From Bacteroidales bacterium (lineage in GTDB: Bacteria; Bacteroidota; Bacteroidia; Bacteroidales; UBA10428): a stretch of DNA of 5,594 bases. The notes under the pieces were generated by a model. That model was not told the DNA's origin. It saw nothing but the letters and a program-made list of their open reading frames with translations, and did no database searches. This document shows, one piece after another, positions 5,382-5,594 of this stretch (positions within the stretch are counted from its first letter, which is position 1; each line of letters opens with the position of its first letter). The stretch spans positions 1-5,594 of the forward strand of contig JAFGOZ010000018.1 in assembly GCA_016926235.1 (NCBI GenBank). Reading direction: 5' to 3'. The position numbers and the translations under genes are program-made.

Positions 5382-5594
5382 GAAGTATCGGTCAACTTAT
5401 GAGATGCTAAGATAGTAAGGTAGATTTATTTTTTTAGCAGCAGTGGCATTGAAATGCTTCGACTCCGCCTGTCTGCCGGCAGTGCTCCGTTCGGCTTAGG
5501 CTGCCCATAGCCGTCAAGCTAAGAAATTTTTCTATAGAACAAGGCACAAACTTATTTAGCTTAAGCTGAGTTTTGCATATGCGCTATCCCCCGC
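5382..5594. other. Non-coding right edge with GC-rich, palindromic repeat-like DNA
   Basis: No gene is supported here. Next to the acetyltransferase start (5382-5440) the DNA is AT-rich and should hold its promoter, although no clear TTG / TAnnTTTG pair is visible. Positions 5456-5516 are strikingly GC-rich. They begin GCTTCGACTCCG and contain the perfect palindrome CTGCCGGCAG at 5473-5482. Further right, AAGCTAA at 5516-5522 pairs with TTAGCTT at 5556-5562, and AGCTTAAGCT at 5558-5567 is a perfect 10-bp palindrome. On the minus strand a short frame is open from the right edge to a TAA at 5556-5558, too little to call a gene. The mixture looks like dispersed repeat DNA or the end of an insertion element that continues beyond the window. 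Confidence 0.4.

Noticed and set aside
5407..5414. TATCTTAG on the minus strand as a -7 box for the acetyltransferase
   Set aside because: It differs from TAnnTTTG at one position, and no TTG lies at the expected distance upstream.
5454..5510. 18-codon plus-strand open frame beginning MLRLRLSAG
   Set aside because: It is very short and falls entirely within the GC-rich repeat block. The composition is explained by the repeat.

Overview
The window most likely comes from a member of the Bacteroidota. The clearest sign is the secreted protein at 740-2761. It has a signal peptide, Asp-box (BNR) repeats, Ig-like segments and a C-terminal block with the FPNPF-type motif typical of type IX secretion system cargo, a system found in this phylum. 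The AT-rich intergenic DNA and the lack of Shine-Dalgarno-like sequences before the starts fit the same group. No genus can be named from the sequence.

Layout from left to right. Positions 2-205 hold the 3' end of a plus-strand membrane protein cut by the window edge. Positions 206-739 form a long non-coding gap between convergent genes. Its middle part (about 453-624) is dense with inverted repeats: three copies of a small GC-rich hairpin core, two of them inside an imperfect inverted repeat of about 50 bp. The rest of the gap is plain AT-rich DNA. Four minus-strand genes then follow. In transcription order (right to left) they are a GNAT-family acetyltransferase (4581-5381), a cysteine-rich DUF3795 protein (4171-4584), a secreted serine hydrolase of the beta-lactamase/penicillin-binding-protein fold (2930-4099), and the large type IX cargo protein (740-2761). 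The right edge (5382-5594) has no gene. It carries a GC-rich patch with palindromes that looks like dispersed repeat or insertion-element DNA.

The acetyltransferase and DUF3795 genes overlap by four bases (ATGA) and are almost certainly co-transcribed and translationally coupled. The hydrolase follows after 71 bp, which contain a perfect 16-bp palindrome just before its start, so it may have its own control. The cargo protein follows after a further 129-168 bp. Nothing shows that all four genes share one pathway: two products look cytoplasmic and two are exported. I see no phage genes, CRISPR array, tRNA, rRNA or complete transposase. The window reads as an ordinary accessory stretch. Its most unusual content is the repeat cluster at 453-624, the palindrome before the hydrolase, and the coupled GNAT-DUF3795 pair.
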